From contig PAQV01000045.1 in the NCBI GenBank assembly GCA_002709405.1, positions 49,885-113,884 of the forward strand: a stretch of DNA of 64,000 nt. The letters are read 5' to 3'. Position 1 is the stretch's first letter. Each line of letters begins with the position of its first letter. Shown piece after piece: positions 18,409-27,492 of the stretch. The notes beneath the pieces were generated by a model. It was not told the origin of the DNA, searched no databases, and was given only the letters and a program-made list of their open reading frames with translations. A program made the position numbers and the translations under genes. This DNA is from Paracoccaceae bacterium. GTDB lineage: Bacteria > Pseudomonadota > Alphaproteobacteria > Rhodobacterales > Rhodobacteraceae.

Positions 18409-19138
18409 GCTTTGGCTGGTTGGCATCGGGACGGGCCACCCGGGCCATGTGACGATGGAAGGTCTGCAGGCCATCCGTGACGCAGCCTGTGTGCTGATCC
18501 CGCGCAAGGGGGCGGGCAAGGAGGACCTGGCCCATCTGCGCCTGGAGATCCTGCGCGCAGCGGGCAGCCGGGCGCGGGTGGTGCCCTTTGACATGCCCGT
18601 GCGGGACGAGGCCCTGCCCTACCAGGCGCGGGTCTCTGCCTGGCATGACGAGATCGCCCGGCGCTGGCAGGACGCGCTGAGCGATGCGCCCGACGGGCCG
18701 GTGGCCTTGCTGGTCTGGGGCGATCCGGGGCTTTATGACAGCACCCTGCGCATTGCCGACCGGCTGGTTCCGCGCCCCCGGATCCGGGTGATCCCGGGGA
18801 TTTCCGCGCTGCAGGCCCTGACGGCGGCCCATGCCATTCCGTTCAACACGGTCAACGGGGTCGTAACGGTCACCACCGGCCGCAGGCTGCGCGATCATGG
18901 CTGGCCCGAGGAGGCCGAAACACTCGTGGTCCTGCTGGACGGGGCCTGCAGTTTCCAGACGCTGGACCCCGAGGGGCTGCAGATCTGGTGGGGCGGGTTC
19001 CTGGGGATGCCCGAACAGGTGCTGGAGCACGGCCCGCTGGCACAGGCCGGACCCCGTATCGTGAAGACCCGGGCCAGCGCCCGGGCCCGGCACGGATGGA
19101 TCATGGACAGCTACCTGTTGCGGCGCGACCCTGCCTGA
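18401..19138 (+). CDS. cobF: precorrin-6A synthase (deacetylating) CobF
   Basis: C-1 methyltransferase that also extrudes acetate, specific to the aerobic pathway. 245 aa from a GTG at 18401, overlapping the cobA stop; a TTG four codons earlier is possible but less likely. Motifs: VGIGTGHPGHVTMEGL, LIPRKGAGKEDL, WGDPGLYDST and VIPGISALQALTAAH. It is the last recognisable gene of the operon, whose run then meets a minus-strand gene. Confidence 0.95.
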   Translation: MTELWLVGIGTGHPGHVTMEGLQAIRDAACVLIPRKGAGKEDLAHLRLEILRAAGSRARVVPFDMPVRDEALPYQARVSAWHDEIARRWQDALSDAPDGPVALLVWGDPGLYDSTLRIADRLVPRPRIRVIPGISALQALTAAHAIPFNTVNGVVTVTTGRRLRDHGWPEEAETLVVLLDGACSFQTLDPEGLQIWWGGFLGMPEQVLEHGPLAQAGPRIVKTRASARARHGWIMDSYLLRRDPA

Positions 19139-19139
19139 C

Positions 19140-19573
19140 CCGGCCGAAAGGCGGCCCTTGCCGGCGTGCAGCGCCATGTCGGAGCGCGGACGCCCGGGTT
19201 CGCGGGCCAGGACCGCAAGGCACAGCACTCCGATCCCCAGTTCGATGACCAGCGCCGCCGCGATGCCGGATCCGGGCCAGCCGTCCAGCGCCATGGACAT
19301 CAGCCGCCCGGCGGCAAAGGCCAGGAAGACGCAGGCCCCCAGTGCGACAGAAAGGCGGGCCATGCCGGGACGGATGGCTCCGGCCAGGATGACCGCACCT
19401 TGGACGGCCAGGTTGGCTCCGGGGGCCCGGATCTCGGACAGGGCCGCCGGATCGGTGCCGATGGCGATGCCGTTCAGGGCATGGAATTCCTGCGGGGCCA
19501 GGGTGACGGCCAGGCCGATGGTCAGGGCGGTCAGACCGGCGGCACCTAGGGTGAGGCGTGGAAAGAGGGTCAA
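19140..19573 (-). CDS. DUF4345-like small membrane protein, 3' end uncertain
   Basis: The first 140 or so residues from the ATG at 19573 show four hydrophobic segments (about 5-25, 50-68, 72-92, 98-120) and the PQEFHALNG and APGANLAVQGA pattern of DUF4345 proteins. The reading frame has no stop where such a protein (about 125-150 aa) should end. It stays open antisense through cobF to 18257. Stop codons occur near 19100-19116 in the other two minus-strand frames, so a C-terminal frameshift is possible. It lies 43 nt downstream of the NmrA-like gene and is probably co-transcribed with it. Function unknown. Confidence 0.6.
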
Positions 19574-19615
19574 GGGCGTATTCCTTTTTAAGTGATGTGT
19601 GATGCGGCGCCCGGT

Positions 19616-20443
19616 TCAGGCGGCCTGGGACCAGGCCCCGTTCCGGGCGGCGGCGGCAGCGAAGGCGGTGAAGTCGCGCGGCGCGCGGCCCAGGGCGCGC
19701 TGGACCCCGTCGGCCAGGTGCGCATTGCGACCGTCCAGCGTTTCACGGGCGATGCCGGTCAGGACCTCGGCGATCAGCGGGCCCTGGTCGGCCAGGAGGG
19801 CTGCGTGAAAGTCCTGGAACGAGATCGGCACATGGCTCACCGGGCGGCCGATGGCACCGGCGAGCTCCCCGGCCATCTGAGCAAAGGTCATCAGGCGCGG
19901 GCCGGTCAGCTCGTAAAGGGCGCCGTCATGCCCCGGCTGTGTCAGCGCGGCCGTGGCCACGTCGGCGATGTCATCCACGTCGACAATCGGTTCCAGCACG
20001 TCCCCGCCCGGCATCGGCAGCACGCCGGCCATCACCGGCCCGTGCAACGCCCCTTCCGAGAAGTTCTGAGCGAACCAGGCGGCCCGGACGATGGTGAACG
20101 GCAGGCCCGAGGTGCGGACGACCTCTTCGGCCTGCTGGGCGTGGTGTTCGCCCCGACCGGTCAACAGCACCAGCTTGCCGACGCCGGCCGCCCGCGCCTG
20201 GCACACGAAGGCCGCGACCGTGTCCACCGCGCCCGGCACGGCGATGTCGGGGTAATACGAGATATAGACGGCCGAGACCCCTTTTAGCGCCGGCCCCCAG
20301 GTGTCAGGGACGTTCCAGTCGAACGGGACCGCCGCCCGGCGCGAGCCGTGGCGGACATCGTGGCCTAGGGTCTCCAGCCGGGTGGCGATGCGGGATCCGG
20401 TCTTGCCGGTGGCTCCGAGGACGAGGATGGTTTGGCTTTGCAT
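19616..20443 (-). CDS. NmrA-like NAD(P)-binding protein
   Basis: 275 aa of atypical short-chain dehydrogenase/NmrA type. The dinucleotide-binding loop LGATGKTGSRIA opens the protein, and a KLVLLTGRGEHHAQQAEE segment and YELTGPRLMTFAQMA near the C-terminus match NAD(P)H-binding epimerase-like proteins. No catalytic Tyr-x3-Lys is evident, so it may be a redox sensor or a reductase of unknown substrate. It is divergent from the AraC gene and heads a two-gene unit with the DUF4345 gene. Confidence 0.88.
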   Translation of the reverse strand: MQSQTILVLGATGKTGSRIATRLETLGHDVRHGSRRAAVPFDWNVPDTWGPALKGVSAVYISYYPDIAVPGAVDTVAAFVCQARAAGVGKLVLLTGRGEHHAQQAEEVVRTSGLPFTIVRAAWFAQNFSEGALHGPVMAGVLPMPGGDVLEPIVDVDDIADVATAALTQPGHDGALYELTGPRLMTFAQMAGELAGAIGRPVSHVPISFQDFHAALLADQGPLIAEVLTGIARETLDGRNAHLADGVQRALGRAPRDFTAFAAAAARNGAWSQAA

Positions 20444-20538
20444 GGGGTGTCTCCTTGAGGGTCATGTGTTTCACTTCCCCCTGAATTGCCCATGATCGCT
20501 GGATGAACCATGCCTGCCCGTCCGGCATTCTTAGCCGA

Positions 20539-20559
20539 TCGTCCAAGCCATCTGGACGA
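20539..20559. promoter_or_regulatory. inverted repeat between divergent NmrA-like and araC genes
   Basis: TCGTCCA (20539-20545) and TGGACGA (20553-20559) form perfect 7-bp arms around a 7-nt spacer, 30 bp upstream of the AraC-type start and 95 bp upstream of the NmrA-like start. The position suits an operator for the divergent pair, but AraC proteins more often use direct repeats, so this is a candidate only. Confidence 0.35.
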
Positions 20560-20588
20560 ATGGAAAAAGGCCGGTCACACTGCCCCCC

Positions 20589-21572
20589 ATGACACAGCCC
20601 CATGTTCCCGACCCGTCCCGCCTGGCCCAGCCGCTTGGCGATCCGCTGGGAGAGATCCTGCACCTGCTGAAGCTGACGGGCACCTTCTACTGCCAGTCGC
20701 GGCTGAGCGCGCCCTGGGGGATCACCATTCCCGGCTTTCCCGACGTGATGAGCTTTGGCGTGGTGATCGCTGGCCGGGCCTGGATGCGGGTGGGCGACGA
20801 CCCGGCCTTCGAGATCCAGAAGGGCGACCTGGTGCTGATGACCCACGACGCGCCCATCCACCTGTTCAGCGATCCCGGCGCGCGCCTGATGCAGTTGGAG
20901 GACCTGCCGATCCGCAAGGTGACCGAACTGTTCGAAACGGTCGAATACGGCGGTGGCGGGGCCGAATGCAGCATCATGTACGGGCTGGCCCGGCTGGACC
21001 ATGCCTCCAGCCCGATGCTGATGGCCCTGTTGCCCGACGTGCTGAAGATCGACCCCTGGGAGGAAGAGTCGGGCAGCTGGATGCAGGGCACCCTGCAATT
21101 CATCGCCCGCGAGGCCCGCGAATTGCGCCCGGGCGGGGAAACCGTGATCACGCGCCTGGCCGACGTGCTGGTGATCGAGGCCATCCGGCGCTGGCTCAAT
21201 GGCGCGCCAGAGGCCAACCGGGGCTGGCTGAAGGCCGCGCGCGATCCCCAGGTCGGGCGGGCGATCGTGGCGATCCACCGCGATCCGGCGGCGGAATGGT
21301 CGGTGGATACGCTGGCCCGGGTGGCGGGGATGTCGCGCTCGGCCTTCGCGGCCCGGTTCACCGGCCTGGTGGGCACCCCGGCGATGCAATACCTGGCGGA
21401 ATGGCGGATGAACCTGGCGCGCCGGCGCTTGCGGGACACCGACCAGCCGGTCGCCTCCATTGCCGCCGATGTCGGGTATCAATCGGAACCGGCCTTCAAC
21501 CGGGCGTTCAAGCGGGTCTTCGGCTCGACGCCGGGACAGGCCCGGCGAACGGCCGTGCCCGCACCCACCTGA
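20589..21572 (+). CDS. AraC family transcriptional regulator (cupin_6 N-terminal)
   Basis: 327 aa. The N-terminal two thirds is a cupin-like sensor (GVVIAGRAWMRVGDD, GDLVLMTHDAPIHLF) of the AraC cupin_6 type. The C-terminal 95 residues hold two helix-turn-helix units: LARVAGMSRSAFAARFTGLV, and IAADVGYQSEPAFNRAFKR with the usual PGQAR end. It is transcribed away from the NmrA-like/DUF4345 pair and is the likely regulator of them. Ligand unknown. Confidence 0.93.
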   Translation: MTQPHVPDPSRLAQPLGDPLGEILHLLKLTGTFYCQSRLSAPWGITIPGFPDVMSFGVVIAGRAWMRVGDDPAFEIQKGDLVLMTHDAPIHLFSDPGARLMQLEDLPIRKVTELFETVEYGGGGAECSIMYGLARLDHASSPMLMALLPDVLKIDPWEEESGSWMQGTLQFIAREARELRPGGETVITRLADVLVIEAIRRWLNGAPEANRGWLKAARDPQVGRAIVAIHRDPAAEWSVDTLARVAGMSRSAFAARFTGLVGTPAMQYLAEWRMNLARRRLRDTDQPVASIAADVGYQSEPAFNRAFKRVFGSTPGQARRTAVPAPT

Positions 21573-21585
21573 CAGGGGCTTATGG

Positions 21586-22071
21586 ATGACACCAACGCTT
21601 CACCTGTTCTGCGGAAAGATCGCCTCGGGGAAATCCACCCTGGCCGCCCGGATTGCCCGCGACGGGGCGATCCTGATCACCGAGGACGACTGGCTGCACG
21701 CTCTCTTTGCCGACCAGATGCAGACTGGCGCGGATTACCTGCGGTGCAGCGGCCAGCTGCGCGCCATCATGGGACCGCATGTGGGGACCCTGCTTGCCGC
21801 GGGTCAGTCCGTGGCCCTGGACTTCGCGGCCAACACGCGGCCCCAACGGGCGTGGATGCGCAGCATCATTCAGGACTCGGACGCCGCCCATCAGCTGCAC
21901 GTCTTCGACGTGCCCGATGCCGTCTGCCTGGCCCGGTTGCACGCGCGGAATGCCTCGGGCAGCCATGCCTTTGCCGTGACGGACGCCCAGTTCGACCATT
22001 TCTCCCGCCATTTCGCACCACCTGCCCCCGGCGAAGGGTTCACCGTGATCACCCATGGTCTCGGCGGATGA
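21586..22071 (+). CDS. AAA/zeta-like P-loop ATP-binding protein (small kinase-like)
   Basis: 161 aa from the ATG at 21586; an in-frame extension upstream is AraC shadow. Walker A CGKIASGKST is at residues 9-18, with a following TEDDW and a conserved LDFAANTRPQR of small-molecule or phosphotransferase-like kinases. It lies 13 nt after araC and may share its transcript. No substrate can be inferred. Confidence 0.85.
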   Translation: MTPTLHLFCGKIASGKSTLAARIARDGAILITEDDWLHALFADQMQTGADYLRCSGQLRAIMGPHVGTLLAAGQSVALDFAANTRPQRAWMRSIIQDSDAAHQLHVFDVPDAVCLARLHARNASGSHAFAVTDAQFDHFSRHFAPPAPGEGFTVITHGLGG

Positions 22072-22379
22072 CGGTACCGACGGTTCAAGCGTTATTCGGA
22101 CATCGACCGGCTCACCGGCCATGATCGGGTGTCCCCAAAGGATGATCATCGCCCCCGGCCGTCAGACAAGGCCGCTGCTGATCCTCCAAGGCGGGATATC
22201 CGGAAAACGAACAAAGAACTCCTGAAATCAATACCTTGCGATGCACCTTTACCTCCACGCGGCAGGAAATGTTTGTATTTCGGTGACCGGTTGTTACGCT
22301 TCATCAAGCCCCAGATAATACCGACCGGGTGGCTTGCATCAGTTGCCCAAGGTTACCCGGTACCCGGAGGAACACCCTC
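22072..22379. other. intergenic, no gene seen
   Basis: About 308 bp with moderately lower GC. Short frames lack codon bias and resemble nothing. A purine-rich GGAGG ribosome site sits at its right end in front of the DUF3604 start. It probably holds the promoter of that degraded gene, but no convincing -35/-10 pair was found. Confidence 0.5.
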
Positions 22380-24291
22380 ATGCGCCTGGCTTCAGCCGCC
22401 GCCGCCAGCCTCCTGTTCGCCCTTCCTGTCGCTGCACAGGACATCGCCGTGACACAGGAAGACATCAAGATCAGCGGCCAGGACTAATCCCCTTATCTTC
22501 ACCAGAGTTACCCGGACCGGGTGTTCTTTGGCGATACCCACCTGCACACCAGCTATTCCACCGATGCCGGCAAGATCGGCAACACGCTTGGCCCGGACGA
22601 GGCGCTGCGCTTTGCCAAGGGCGAGACGGTGATTTCCTCGACCGGCCTTGCGGCCCGGCTGATCCGGCCGCTCGATTTCCTGGTCGTGGCCGACCATGCC
22701 GAGAACCTCGGGCTCGCCCCGATGATCGAGGTGTCGGACCCGGAATTTCTGAGGGATCCGCAGGGCAAGGAATACCACGACCAAGGAATACCACGACCTG
22801 GTCAAGGCGGGGAACGGCTGGGAAGCCTACGGGATGTGGAAGACGTCGGGCGCGATCCAGGAAGATTCGATGCCCAACCCCAAGCTGCAGGCAAAGGCCT
22901 GGAACCAGATCATCGACGCCGTCGATTTTCATGACGAACCCGGCGTCTTCACGGCGTTCCACGGGTTCGAGTGGACCTCGTCGCCGGATCTGCGCAACCT
23001 GCACCGCAATGTCATCTTCCGCGACGGCGCCGAGGAAGCGCGCCAGGTCATCCCCTACAGCATCTTCGATTCCGTCGACCCCGAGGATCTGTGGGATTAC
23101 ATGCAGATGTACGAGGACAAGACCGGCGGCAGCGCCCTTGCGATCCCCCATGGCGGCAACCTCAGCCAGGGCCTGATGTTCGCGGTCGAGCGCATGAACG
23201 GCGAGCCGCTCGATGCCGATTACGCCGAACGCCGCATGCGGTGGGAACCGATCTACGAGGCCACCCAGATCAAGGGCGACGGCGAGGTGCATCCGTTCCT
23301 GTCCCCGAACGACGAATTTGCCGATTACTACCAGTGGGACAAGGGTGATTTCGGGCTGAACCCGAAGGAACCCGAGATGCTGCCGAACGAATATGCCCGC
23401 AGCGCGCTGATGATCGGGCTGGAACAGGAAGCCAAGATCGGCCGCAACCCGTTCAAGTTCGGCATGATCGGGGCGACGGACAGCCATACCTCGCTGGCCT
23501 CGACGCGCGACGAGAACTTCTTTGGCAAGTTCGCCGGCACCGAACCGGCCACCGATGCGCGCTACACCGACCTGGTCAGCCAGGACCTGCGCCCCGACGG
23601 GGACGGGTCTTTGAACATCTACCACTGGGAGTCGCTGGCCTCGGGGCTGGCGGGCGTCTGGGCCAAAGACAACATGCGCGAGGCGCTTTGGGACGCGATG
23701 GCCCGCAAGGAGGTCTATTCGACCTCCGGCACGCGCCTTCCGGTCCGGGTGTTCGGCGGATGGGACTTTGAACCGGCCGAGGTCGACCGGCCCGATTTCG
23801 CACGCTACGGCTACCAGACCGGGGTGCCCATGGGCGGCGACCTGAGTAATGCCCCCGAGGGAGCCGCGCCTGCCTTCATGGTCCGCGTGTTGCGCGATCC
23901 GGACGGGGCCAACCTGGACCGGATCCAGATGGTGAAGGGCTGGCTGGATGCCAATGGCAAAGCGCAAGAGAAGGTGTTCGACATCTCCTGCGCCGACCGC
24001 GAGATCGTTGACGGCAAATGCAGCGGCCCGGTGGGCGACACGGTGAACGTCGCGACGGCGACCTATGCCAACACGATCGGCCGGGCCGTGCTGAGCGCCT
24101 ACTGGGAAGATCCGGAGTTCGACCCTGCGCAATCCGCCTTCTACTATGTGCGGGTCCTGGAAATTCCGACGCCCACCTGGATCGCCTATGACGAGGTGAT
24201 CTTCGGCAAGCGCGACGCGCCCGACGAGGCTCTGCGCAAGCACCAGGAACGCGCCTATACCTCGCCGATCTGGTATTCGCCCGACGGCTGA
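22380..24291 (+). pseudogene. DUF3604 domain protein, inactivated (nonsense codon plus 16-bp duplication frameshift)
   Basis: With two repairs the frame would give about 631 aa: signal peptide (residues 1-19), GDTHLHTSYSTDAG near residue 49 and a full DUF3604 body (putative PHP-like metal-dependent hydrolase, exported). First lesion: codon 36 is TAA (22485-22487) where homologs have Tyr before SPY. Second: AAGGAATACCACGACC occurs twice in direct tandem (22767-22782 and 22783-22798), adding 16 bp and shifting the frame. Removing one copy joins GKEYHD to LVKAGNGWEAYGMWK. The long downstream part (22834-24291) remains open and could be mistaken for an intact gene. Confidence 0.85.
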
Positions 24292-24367
24292 GACAGCGCT
24301 TTATCGTCTGCGCGCCGGGTCGTTTGGCCGGGCGCGTCATCGGCTGTCATGGAAGGGAACCGACGAG

Positions 24368-24998
24368 ATGGGTGAGACTTTCGGCAAAAGGCGGGTGTGG
24401 TCCGGCCTGGCGGCGGTCGTCCTGGCCTGCGCCGGGCTGGGTCTTTCCGGCCAGGCCCTTGCCTGCGGCTTTCATGCCACCACGCCAGAGAAGTCGGCGG
24501 TCGACTGGCTGCTGGAAGCCGATCAGGTCGTCGTCGCCCGCAACACGCCCGAAAACCCCTTCGCCTACGTGCCCGTCGACATCATCGCCGGGTCCGGACC
24601 AGAGGTTGCCATCGACATGCTCGTGGACAGCGGCACGCGGCGTTTCCTGGCCATGCGCCCGAATGCGGGCGTCCTGTTCGTGCATATCCCGGCCGACGGC
24701 AGCTGGAAGCGCCTGGCCTACCTGACATCGGATTACCGCCAGGTGGTGGACAAGGTCCTGGCACGGAAACCGGATTGGACGTCCGGCTATACCCGCGAGC
24801 GCCTGGCGATGTTCGAGGCGCTGCAAATCCACCCCTCTGCCGAGCTGCGCCGCCTCGCGCTGCTGGAACTGGACAAGGCGCCCTATGATCAACGCCGGGC
24901 AAGTGGACGATCTGCACCAGCGGATGGTGTTCATGGGCTATCTGATCAAAGCCAAGGCGTCCGGCGGATGGACGCCTGCCACACCGGGCGGCGGCTAG
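24368..24998 (+). pseudogene. exported protein of unknown function, probable 3' frameshift
   Basis: Signal peptide about residues 1-32 (ends GQALA before Cys-Gly-Phe-His), then a soluble domain of unknown family. The annotated-looking frame runs to 25024 (218 aa), but from about 24885 its third-codon positions lose their GC bias. The neighbouring frame, ending TAG at 24996-24998, regains strong bias and reads INAGQVDDLHQRMVFMGY. A small indel near 24880-24890 therefore seems to have switched frames, possibly with loss of sequence. It sits between the DUF3604 pseudogene and the fused PPIase-HupE gene and shares their decay. Confidence 0.55.
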
Positions 24999-25035
24999 GT
25001 CCGGCCGGTGCGCCTTTCGTCTGATGACAGGTCCC

Positions 25036-26292
25036 ATGACATTACGAACACTCCTCCGGTCGCCGCTTTTGCACTTCTGCCTTATCGGCGCCTGCATCTT
25101 CGCGGGTTACGCCCTGCTTGACGACACGCCGCCCCAGCCGGCGCCCGATGCGATCACCCTCAGCCCGGACGAGGCGGACCGGATCGTGCAGCAGTTCCGC
25201 ATGACCTGGAACCGGTCGCCCAGCGTAGCGGAACTGGACAGGCTGATGCAGGCCTGGGCGTTGGAAGAGGCCCTGGTGCGCGAGGCCCGGGCGCTTGGCC
25301 TGGCACGGGGCGATCCGGTGATCCGGCAGCGGCTGACCCAGAAGATGAACTTCATCGCAGAGGGCAGCGCGGCCGGGGCCACGGCCGACGACGCGACCCT
25401 TCAGGCCCACCTGGAGGCGCATCCCGACACCTTCCGCAGGCCCGCCACGCTGGCCTTCCAGCAGATCCCCCTGACACCAGACCAGGCCGACCAGGCCCCA
25501 GCCTTACTCGCCACGCTCGAAGACGGGGCCGATCCGGCCTGGATCGCGACCTGCCCGGACGGGCTGTCGGGCGGCACCATCCGGATCGAGGGCCTGGAAC
25601 GCACCAACACCGACACGCTGGTTCGCTATGAACCCGAACCCGGCCGGGTCCTGACCCACCGGCTGACCTCGTCCGACACGGCCTTCACCATCGCCGCCGA
25701 TGCCGGTGTCTTCGAGGTCCTGCAGAGCTATATCGCGCTGGGGTTCACCCACATCCTCGAAGGGCTCGACCACCTGCTGTTCGTGCTGGCCCTGCTGTTG
25801 CTGGTTCCGACACCGCGTGCGCTCTTCTGGGCCGTGACCGCCTTTACCCTGGCCCACAGCCTGACGTTGGCGGCGGCGTCCATGGGCGTCTTGACGGTGC
25901 CTTCGCCGCCGGTCGAGGCCGTCATCGCGCTGTCTATCGTGTTCCTCGCCTACGAACTGACCCTGCCGCCAGACCGCCGTGACCCACTGTCGATGCGCGC
26001 GCCGTGGCTGGTTTCATTCGCCTTCGGGCTGGTTCACGGGCTGGGCTTCGCCGGCGCCCTGCGCGAGATCGGCCTGCCCGACGGCGACGCGCCGATTGCC
26101 CTTTTCGCCTTCAACCTGGGCGTCGAGGCCGGGCAGCTGGCCTTCATCGGTATTGTCCTGGCGGCCTGGGCCGCGATCCAGCGCATCCTGCCCGCCCTGC
26201 GCCGCCATACCCGCGCCCTGACCCTTGGCACGAGTTATGCCATCGGCAGCATATCCACCTTCTGGCTGATAGACCGGATCGCGGCCTTCTGA
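25036..26292 (+). CDS. fused PpiC-type peptidyl-prolyl isomerase fragment and HupE/UreJ_2 membrane domain
   Basis: 418 aa. Residues 1-165 match the start of membrane-anchored SurA/PpiC-like isomerases: a membrane span at 9-26, then a helical region EEALVREARALGLARGDPVI and LEAHPDTFRRPATLAFQQI. From about residue 169 (WIATCPDGLSGGTIRIEGL) it is the second half of a HupE/UreJ_2 protein with 6-7 membrane spans and LGFTHILEGLDHLLFVLAL. The isomerase core and the HupE signal peptide and N-terminal domain are both absent, as if a deletion joined two adjacent genes in frame near 25535-25555. I used the ATG at 25036, which has AGG upstream; 25024 is an alternative. Probably non-functional, though the membrane half is intact. 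Confidence 0.75.
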   Translation: MTLRTLLRSPLLHFCLIGACIFAGYALLDDTPPQPAPDAITLSPDEADRIVQQFRMTWNRSPSVAELDRLMQAWALEEALVREARALGLARGDPVIRQRLTQKMNFIAEGSAAGATADDATLQAHLEAHPDTFRRPATLAFQQIPLTPDQADQAPALLATLEDGADPAWIATCPDGLSGGTIRIEGLERTNTDTLVRYEPEPGRVLTHRLTSSDTAFTIAADAGVFEVLQSYIALGFTHILEGLDHLLFVLALLLLVPTPRALFWAVTAFTLAHSLTLAAASMGVLTVPSPPVEAVIALSIVFLAYELTLPPDRRDPLSMRAPWLVSFAFGLVHGLGFAGALREIGLPDGDAPIALFAFNLGVEAGQLAFIGIVLAAWAAIQRILPALRRHTRALTLGTSYAIGSISTFWLIDRIAAF

Positions 26293-26352
26293 CTGCAGCT
26301 TCACCGGCCCATTTGTTGAGGGCGCTTCGGCAGTCAGCAGCCGCCGCGCAAT

Positions 26353-26372
26353 GACCCAGGCCCGCCTGGGTC
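26353..26372 (+). terminator. hairpin after the PPIase-HupE gene
   Basis: GACCCAGG and CCTGGGTC form a perfect 8-bp stem with a CCCG loop, 60 bp after the stop codon. There is no T-run (CAAAAG follows), so it is a candidate transcription end or mRNA stabiliser rather than a classical terminator. Confidence 0.4.
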
Positions 26373-26456
26373 CAAAAGTGATCTTTGCTGCGTTATTGGC
26401 GATCCTCTGCCAATCTTTCCCCAGCGCATTATCATATCCACTTGAGGACGATTTCC

Positions 26457-27448
26457 TTGGCAAATCACCTTCTGCAGGTTCTGGGCGTCGAGAAACCAAT
26501 TCTGTCCGCCCCCATGGCTGCTGCGGCGGGACCCGAATTGGTTGCGGCGGTCTACAATTCAGGTGGATATGGCGTTATTCCCTTGTGGACCAAGCCGGCC
26601 GCCGAGGTGGCTGCGGGAATTGCGGAATCGAGGGACCTCACCGATCAGAATTTCGCCATCAATCTGAACCTCTCCTTTTCCTACAAGGATCAACTTGAGG
26701 CCTGCATAGACCACGGCGTGCACGCGGTATCGCTGTTCTGGGGAAATGACCCGAAGGCCATTGCCCGGGCGAAGGCCGGTGGCCTGGTGGTTCTAATGCG
26801 CGTCGGCTGCGCGGAAGAGGCCAGAAGCGCCGCAGACGCGGTGCCGATGTGATCGTGGCGCAGGGGTGGGAGGCCGGCGGGCATGTCTGGGGGCAAGTGT
26901 CGACCATGGCTCTGGTGCCGGCGGTCGCGGATGCCGTGGATATTCCTGTCGTCGCCGCCGGAGGCATTGCCGATGGCCGCGCAATGGCCGCCGCGATGAT
27001 GCTGGGGGCGTCAGGTGTCTGGGTCGGAACGCGCCTGCTTGCCAGCGACGAGGCGACCATTCACGACACCTACCGGGCCCGCCTGCTGGACGCCTCGGAG
27101 GCGGATACCCAGTGGGCGCATGACCTTTACGACGTCGATTGGCCCGATGCGCCGCACAGGGCGCTTGGCAATTCCACGTCCCGGGCGTGGCAAAAGGCCG
27201 GCAACGCGGCTCCGGGGCACCGGCCAAATGAATCCCAGGTGATCGGGCACCGGCCGACTGGCGAACCCGTCCTGCGCTATCAAAGTTATACGCCCGTGCC
27301 CGGCACCTCCGGCGACGTCGAGGCCATGTCGCTTTTGGCGGGTCAAGGCGTTGCGCAGGTCCGAAACCTGTCCTCGGCTGCGGACATCGTCGCAGAGATC
27401 TACCAGGAGGCAAAAGACGTTCTGAAACGTGGAAGCTCTATTCTGTAG
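26457..27448 (+). pseudogene. nitronate monooxygenase family protein, frameshifted
   Basis: FMN-dependent NMO/2-nitropropane dioxygenase family. The first part (from TTG at 26457, GAGG upstream) reads QVLGVEKPILSAPMAAAAGP and stops at 26852. The second part continues in another frame with VIVAQGWEAGGHVWG and PVVAAGGIADGRAMAAAM. At 26840/26841 a missing G turns the expected ADAGADVIVAQG into ADAVPM-stop; restoring one G rejoins a normal protein of about 330 aa. The downstream frame from 26849 is open but lacks the N-terminal half of the barrel. Confidence 0.85.
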
Positions 27449-27492
27449 GGTCAGAATAGGGATCCCATCCTGCTCAAGACGGGACCCCGTTG

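Noticed and set aside
22834..24291. Intact 485-aa DUF3604 protein from an internal ATG
   Set aside because: It would lack the signal peptide and the GDTHLHT metal motif. The upstream coding remains are in frame once the duplication is removed, so it is the tail of a pseudogene.
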